Source of the DNA: CAJWKT01 sp964465375
Lineage (GTDB): Bacteria; Pseudomonadota; Gammaproteobacteria; Steroidobacterales; Rariloculaceae
Reading direction: 5' to 3'
Assembly (NCBI GenBank): GCA_964465375.1
Contig: CAYXIJ010000041.1
Location: 1-10,313 of the forward strand
Length of the DNA stretch: 10,313 bases
In this document: positions 6,873 through 10,313 of the stretch, in pieces
How positions within the stretch are numbered: position 1 is the first letter of the stretch
Layout: each line of letters begins with the position of its first letter
Notes under the pieces: model-generated
Databases searched by the model: none
What the model saw: only the letters and a program-made list of their open reading frames with translations
What the model was told of the DNA's origin: nothing
Position numbers and translations under genes: made by a program

Positions 6873-8510
6873 CTAAAGTCCTGAGGTTTGATGAGAGAAC
6901 ATATAAACTGCCCCTGAATCAAGCATAGAATTATCAGCCTGGTCTCCTCCAATACCCTTCGCCGCGCCATCTTCGCCGTGAGCTCCCACTACCAGAGTTT
7001 CACCATCCCTGTTAAGCGCAATAGCACCACCGAATTCATCAAAGGCCTCGGTGTTGCTACCTTTTATATAGGCACGCTGGAGCCAGCTGTCATCGCTTCG
7101 TACAAAAAGATAGACAACACCAGCCTGCTGGGCATCATCATTTTCCTCGTCGCCGTTGATGCCAATTGAATTGCTATCCTCTAGCTGAGCACCCACTGCA
7201 AGAGTTGATCCATCACCACTCAGCGCGAGCCCAGAGCCGAACGAATCTTCATGACCGGAGTTTGATGCCTTAATGTAGGCTTGTTGTGACCAGGTTTCTT
7301 CATTCAAGGTGAATGCATACACAGCTCCAGTTGAGGTGTTACTTTCCCAATCATCAGTAGGCGTGGAGCCGACACCGGTAGTCATACTATCCTCATCAAG
7401 AGAAGTAGCAACCAGCAAATCACCAGCATCGTTGAGGACTAAGGCTGCTCCAAAAGCATCATTACGCTCCTGATTTTCAGGTTTGAGATATGCCACTTGG
7501 GACCAGTTATCACCTTCGCGGTTAAAGACATAAACAACCCCCGTACCAAAAACCTCGTCATCTTGGTATTCGTTTGTTCCGGCTAGGGACCCGTCCTCGT
7601 CGAAGCTACTGACAGCCAAAGTATTGCCGCTCGCATCAAGAGAAACTGAGTAACCAAACAAGTCACCCGCACCGGGATTGCTCGGTTTTACGTATGTTTG
7701 TTGGGACCAGGTCCCTTCTTTGCGTGCGAATAGGTAGGTAGCGCCAGCCGAGGCAGCTGAGTTGTCCGATTCGTCACCGTTTATTCCAGACGCTGCGCTG
7801 TCTTCGCCAATAGCACCTACCGCCAGAAAGTCGCCACTAGCATTAAGAGCAATCGCTGTTCCAAATTGATCCCCATCTCCAAAAGCGTCTCCTTGTCCAG
7901 CTTCCCCTGTGTTAGATGCTTTGATGTAGGCTTCTTGAGTCCAAGTGTCGCCAATTCGGACAAAAACATACACAGCCCCCGCTTGGGGAATTTCATCATC
8001 GCTACCGTCGCTATCGATGCCTGTGCTGCTGCTGCTTTCGAAGTGAGCGGAAACGGCCATGGTATCTCCGTTTTCACTGAGCGCTATCACGTACCCGAAA
8101 TTATCCCCAAGCCCCGGATTGCTCGCCTTGACGTAGGCTTGCTGTGACCATTGATTTCCATCCCGGGTAAATACATAAACTGCCCCGGCACCGTAAACAG
8201 AGTTATCATTTTGGCCACTGTCAGGCCCAACTGCACCACTTGCCTCCATAGTTGCTCCCACTGCCAGGGTGGTCCCGTCTGAGCTTAAAGCGACTGCATT
8301 GCCCTCTACTACACCGCCAACACCGAACCGGTCGTCCGCATCAGTATTGGAAGCCTTCAGGTAATGTGTTTGGGTGATTGGCTGATCTGATATGCCTGTT
8401 ACGCTATCAGTATTTTCGGAGCTTTCCTGGGGCAGCTGCCCTTCGCAACCGAATATGAGGCTGCTGGTAGCCAGTGCGTATGATAGGAGAAATGTATTTT
8501 TGTAATGCAA
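6873..8510 (-). CDS. FG-GAP repeat lipoprotein, predicted seven-bladed beta-propeller
   Basis: I do not know a specific function. The preferred start is TTG at 8510, giving 545 residues beginning (L/M)HYKNTFLLSYALATSSLIFG followed by Cys22. This is a short basic start, a hydrophobic stretch and a lipobox-like site with Glu after the Cys, so the protein is probably lipid-anchored and sorted to the outer membrane. A frame open to ATG 8630 would add 40 residues but run through the end of the upstream gene and bury the signal peptide. After a short Ser/Thr/Glu-rich linker the rest (49-545) is seven repeats of 66-78 residues, each with FG, an ALS-DG-LAVGA segment, an acidic EDS...G-GD--DN loop, AGAVYVF and W-QQAY-KASN. 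This matches integrin-alpha-type FG-GAP propellers, whose acidic loops bind calcium. The gene starts 4 bases after the DUF6152 stop, so the two are co-transcribed. Binding to a surface or partner protein is inference. Confidence 0.85.
   Translation of the reverse strand: MHYKNTFLLSYALATSSLIFGCEGQLPQESSENTDSVTGISDQPITQTHYLKASNTDADDRFGVGGVVEGNAVALSSDGTTLAVGATMEASGAVGPDSGQNDNSVYGAGAVYVFTRDGNQWSQQAYVKASNPGLGDNFGYVIALSENGDTMAVSAHFESSSSTGIDSDGSDDEIPQAGAVYVFVRIGDTWTQEAYIKASNTGEAGQGDAFGDGDQFGTAIALNASGDFLAVGAIGEDSAASGINGDESDNSAASAGATYLFARKEGTWSQQTYVKPSNPGAGDLFGYSVSLDASGNTLAVSSFDEDGSLAGTNEYQDDEVFGTGVVYVFNREGDNWSQVAYLKPENQERNDAFGAALVLNDAGDLLVATSLDEDSMTTGVGSTPTDDWESNTSTGAVYAFTLNEETWSQQAYIKASNSGHEDSFGSGLALSGDGSTLAVGAQLEDSNSIGINGDEENDDAQQAGVVYLFVRSDDSWLQRAYIKGSNTEAFDEFGGAIALNRDGETLVVGAHGEDGAAKGIGGDQADNSMLDSGAVYMFSHQTSGL
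6876..8366 (-). repeat. Seven tandem FG-GAP-like coding repeats
   Basis: In the propeller lipoprotein (545-residue numbering) the repeats are 49-124, 125-193, 194-271, 272-339, 340-410, 411-479 and 480-545. Repeats 1 and 3 carry short Gly/Asp-rich insertions next to the FG motif; repeat 7 lacks the terminal W-QQ strand and ends the protein. The repeats are diverged at the DNA level, so this is an old protein repeat rather than recent tandem duplication. Confidence 0.8.
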
Positions 8511-8514
8511 TTTC

Positions 8515-8943
8515 TTAGTGTTCGCAGTTGATGGGACGTTCCGGCTCAGAATTCGTTTTATAAATCTCCTCACAGGTATCTGCTCGCACAATTCTAGATT
8601 TCTCGGAGAGATTGATATAGGCACCGCCACCTTTTACCTGTCTGCCGGTTAAGATAACTTCATCACCTGGTTTAACCGTGTTTCTATTCCATCCGTATCT
8701 TTCAGCCAGGGTGCGTGGATTTGTAAATTCCCCTCTCCATCTGACCATTGCGCCACTTTCATCGGTGACATCAAAAATAATACTGGAATGGGGGTGAATT
8801 AACTGTAGGGCTACTACTGTGCCTACAACGTCAATAGTGTTATCTTCATAGCGACCCGCATCGCCATGATGAGCCGGTAAAAGTCTAGGGCCTAGAAACA
8901 GTACGCCGACGAAAATAAAAATCCCTAAAATCTGGTTGCGCAT
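8515..8943 (-). CDS. DUF6152-family secreted protein
   Basis: This is a small exported protein of unknown function, 142 residues. Residues 1-24 form a Sec signal peptide (MRNQILGIFIFVGVLFLGPR, then LLPA) with likely cleavage before His25-His26. The mature part has the DUF6152 pattern: HH at the new N-terminus, a GTVVALQLIHPHSSIIF strand segment with the HPH motif (50-52), R/E-rich WRGEFTNP (69-76), LAERYGW (79-85), and KPGDEVILTGR (91-101). The His pairs suggest metal binding, but that is not shown for the family as far as I know. Two cysteines in the C-terminal tail (124, 140) could form a disulphide in the periplasm. A good ribosome site precedes the ATG. It is the first gene of a two-gene unit with the propeller lipoprotein, which suggests a shared envelope role. 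Confidence 0.85.
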   Translation of the reverse strand: MRNQILGIFIFVGVLFLGPRLLPAHHGDAGRYEDNTIDVVGTVVALQLIHPHSSIIFDVTDESGAMVRWRGEFTNPRTLAERYGWNRNTVKPGDEVILTGRQVKGGGAYINLSEKSRIVRADTCEEIYKTNSEPERPINCEH

Positions 8944-9129
8944 CGCTAAACTCCCTCATGTAGCTTACGAAACTAAGTGATTGGAGGAATACCTAGAAGG
9001 ACTACCCCCTATCTTGGTTGTAATGATAAGTTTGTATGTTGCTGGAGGCAACTTGATTCCCTGTAATAGGAGCAATCCTAGTAGAATAGCTCGTTGGCAC
9101 TCGTTTTCCGTTAATTTTTCGGTACATAC
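8944..9129. other. Divergent intergenic region with a weak plus-strand promoter candidate
   Basis: This region separates the DUF6152 gene from the plus-strand genes. A weak sigma-70-like pair is present: TTGCTG (9039-9044), 17 bases, TGTAAT (9062-9067). It would serve the small ORF and the hydrolase gene. A short hairpin, GTTGC/GCAAC with a five-base loop, overlaps the -35 candidate. Nothing else is evident. Confidence 0.4.
8951..8957 (-). promoter_or_regulatory. Shine-Dalgarno site of the DUF6152 gene
   Basis: The minus strand reads GAGGGAG, seven bases before the ATG at 8943. It is the strongest ribosome site of the minus-strand block and supports this start; the downstream propeller gene has no comparable site and probably relies on coupling. 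Confidence 0.75.
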
Positions 9130-9213
9130 ATGAGAATAACATTATTGAAAATTTTAGTTGGTATGGCGATTTTTGGTATTGCATTAACTCTGTTTTTGGG
9201 GTCGATTGGCTGA
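9130..9213 (+). CDS. Possible 27-residue single-helix membrane peptide
   Basis: An ATG frame encodes 27 residues: a short basic start (MRITLLK), then an uninterrupted hydrophobic stretch of about 18 residues (ILVGMAIFGIALTLFLGS) and IG at the end. Such composition is typical of small inner-membrane proteins. There is no good ribosome site (upstream is CGGTACATAC), and length alone does not exclude chance. It lies 78 bases before the hydrolase gene on the same strand, so it could be the first gene of that transcript. I do not recognise a family; the call rests on hydrophobicity only. Confidence 0.35.
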   Translation: MRITLLKILVGMAIFGIALTLFLGSIG

Positions 9214-9291
9214 AGGCATGTCTTTTGAGGCAAGAAGGGTGGTTGGCCGAGTCCCTTGTTTGATTTAGGTAATGAACAGGAAACTGTAGTC

Positions 9292-10227
9292 ATGGAAAAA
9301 TTTTCACAAATTTTTGTTGTTATGACATTTTTTTTGATGTCCACGCTAGCTCTTGGTCAGGAGCTAAAAGTTACCTTGTTGGGAAGTGGTGAATATTTTC
9401 CACAGCCGGACAGACTCGGGCCTAGCATATTAGTTGAAGCTGGGGATCGGGCGTATGTCTTTGATGCAGGGCGAGGGGTCCTCCAGAGATTTGCCGAGGC
9501 AGCAGGTTTTGATACTGATATCAGCGCCGTTTTTTTTACCCATTTACATTCGGACCATGTGATGGGATTTCCTGGTCTATGGCTTGCAACCTGGGGATTT
9601 TCTCGGAGGGCACAACCACTGCGAGTATTTGGGCCAGCTGGCACCCAGAGTATGCTTGAGCATCTTAGGCAAGCATTTGCATTTGATATCGATATTCGCA
9701 TTTTTGAGGGAGCCTTGGAGTCTGGCGTTGACTTCAATGTAACGGAACTAGAGGATGGGTTTGTATGGCAGGATGGTGATGTTTTGGTTAGTGCCTTTGA
9801 GGTTGACCACAGCCCGGTGAAGCCAGCCTTCGGATACCGTATCGATTGGGGTAGCCGTTCTGTTGCGCTGTCTGGAGACACGAAGTATTCGGAGGCACTA
9901 ATTGAGGCAGCAAAAGGCGTAGATCTGTTGATTCACGAGGTCAGCGATGCTTCAGAAGAATTTATTGCGAGGAACCCAAGATTTAAAAACGTAGTGATGG
10001 GACACCACACGACTGCCATTGAAGCAGGACGGATATTTGACCGGGTTAAGCCAAAGTTGGCTGTATATACCCATATGGTGACTAGGGATCTTTCCTTTGA
10101 TGAGCTGATCCAGAAAACAAGGACGACCTACAGTGGATCGATTATTGTGGGAGAGGATCTCATGACCTTTCGAGTAGGAGATGAAGTTGCCGTAGTCATT
10201 AACCGGCCATCCCAGATCAGGAACTGA
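9292..10227 (+). CDS. Exported metallo-beta-lactamase-fold hydrolase (RNase Z / AtsA arylsulfatase-like)
   Basis: This is a two-metal hydrolase of the MBL fold. The 311 residues begin with a Sec signal peptide (MEKFSQIFVVMTFFLMSTLA, then LG) with likely cleavage before Gln23, so the enzyme acts in the periplasm or outside. The mature sequence has VTLLGSGE near its start, VFDAGRG (56-62), the metal motif THLHSDH (83-89), VDHSP (171-175, His173), SGDT (194-197, Asp196) and YTHM (259-262, His261): a full ligand set. The pattern is that of the RNase Z-like branch, which includes the exported arylsulfatase AtsA. Export argues against tRNA processing; a sulfatase, phosphodiesterase or lactonase role is possible. 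ATG 9292 is chosen because it begins the signal peptide and has AGGA about 10 bases upstream; the in-frame TTG at 9256 would add 12 polar residues. The stop is 10 bases before a tRNA gene. Confidence 0.9.
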   Translation: MEKFSQIFVVMTFFLMSTLALGQELKVTLLGSGEYFPQPDRLGPSILVEAGDRAYVFDAGRGVLQRFAEAAGFDTDISAVFFTHLHSDHVMGFPGLWLATWGFSRRAQPLRVFGPAGTQSMLEHLRQAFAFDIDIRIFEGALESGVDFNVTELEDGFVWQDGDVLVSAFEVDHSPVKPAFGYRIDWGSRSVALSGDTKYSEALIEAAKGVDLLIHEVSDASEEFIARNPRFKNVVMGHHTTAIEAGRIFDRVKPKLAVYTHMVTRDLSFDELIQKTRTTYSGSIIVGEDLMTFRVGDEVAVVINRPSQIRN

Positions 10228-10237
10228 ATGGATAATT

Positions 10238-10313
10238 GCCCCGATAGCTCAGCTGGATAGAGCGTCCGCCTCCTAAGCGGAAGGCCAGAGGTTCGAATCC
10301 TCTTCGGGGCGCA
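10238..10313 (+). tRNA. tRNA-Arg (anticodon CCT), at the window edge
   Basis: The cloverleaf folds fully: acceptor stem GCCCCGA (10238-10244) with TCGGGGC (10304-10310); D stem GCTC/GAGC; anticodon stem TCCGC/GCGGA around loop CTCCTAA with anticodon CCT (10272-10274), reading AGG; variable loop of five bases; T stem AGAGG/CCTCT around TTCGAAT. The last three bases of the window are GCA. If G is the discriminator, the next two bases (CA) are not the start of an encoded CCA, so CCA would be added after transcription. The 10-base gap to the hydrolase gene leaves no room for a separate promoter, so it is either read through from that gene or has a promoter within its 3' end. Confidence 0.95.

Noticed and set aside
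6876..8366. CRISPR array or DNA-level tandem repeat in the repetitive stretch
   Set aside because: The repetition is at protein level, with about 200-base units that are diverged in DNA; there are no short identical repeats with spacers.
8511..8630. Start of the propeller gene at ATG 8630
   Set aside because: It would run through the last 39 codons of DUF6152 in another frame and place the lipoprotein signal about 60 residues inside the protein.
9256..9291. TTG start for the hydrolase at 9256
   Set aside because: The ATG at 9292 directly begins a normal signal peptide; the extra acidic residues would spoil it.
9292..10227. Calling the hydrolase a true RNase Z because of the adjacent tRNA gene
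   Set aside because: The protein has a signal peptide, so it is exported and cannot process tRNA in the cytoplasm; adjacency to the tRNA is likely coincidental.

Overview
The window looks like chromosomal DNA of a free-living, probably marine, gammaproteobacterium. GC content is about half by eye, the genes have proteobacterial Shine-Dalgarno sites, and there is a lipoprotein signal, Sec-type signal peptides and a DUF6152 protein of the kind common in proteobacteria. The taxonomic guess is inference from protein style only. No insertion sequence, phage gene, CRISPR array or rRNA is visible. All complete genes are intact.

Left part (1-853, minus strand): the N-terminal 284 residues of an M24 (creatinase / Xaa-Pro peptidase / DddP-like) protein that runs off the left edge. 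One of its two visible metal-binding positions is Cys instead of Asp. A 313-base divergent intergenic region follows.

Central plus-strand operon (1167-5441): E1-alpha, E1-beta and E2 (lipoyl acyltransferase) of a 2-oxoacid dehydrogenase complex of the pyruvate/acetoin type, tightly packed, followed after 53 bases by an MhpB-like class III extradiol ring-cleavage dioxygenase. No E3 gene is present, so dihydrolipoyl dehydrogenase must come from elsewhere. The arrangement suggests a catabolic operon in which ring cleavage of a catechol-type substrate and oxidative decarboxylation of a 2-oxoacid are expressed together. The actual substrates cannot be read from the sequence.

Minus-strand block (5457-8943): an MFS_3-type exporter, convergent with the dioxygenase at only 15 bases. 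Upstream of it (further right) lies a two-gene unit: a secreted DUF6152 protein, then, 4 bases after its stop, a lipoprotein whose whole body is seven FG-GAP-like repeats, i.e. a predicted seven-bladed beta-propeller. The propeller gene probably starts at a TTG.

Right part (8944-10313, plus strand): a divergent intergenic region holding a possible 27-residue single-helix membrane peptide, then an exported metallo-beta-lactamase-fold hydrolase (RNase Z / AtsA-like), and 10 bases after it a tRNA-Arg(CCT) that reaches the edge of the window.

Most of the window is ordinary metabolism. The points most worth a second look are the dehydrogenase-plus-dioxygenase operon, the Asp-to-Cys change in the M24 protein, the propeller lipoprotein/DUF6152 pair, and the small ORFs.
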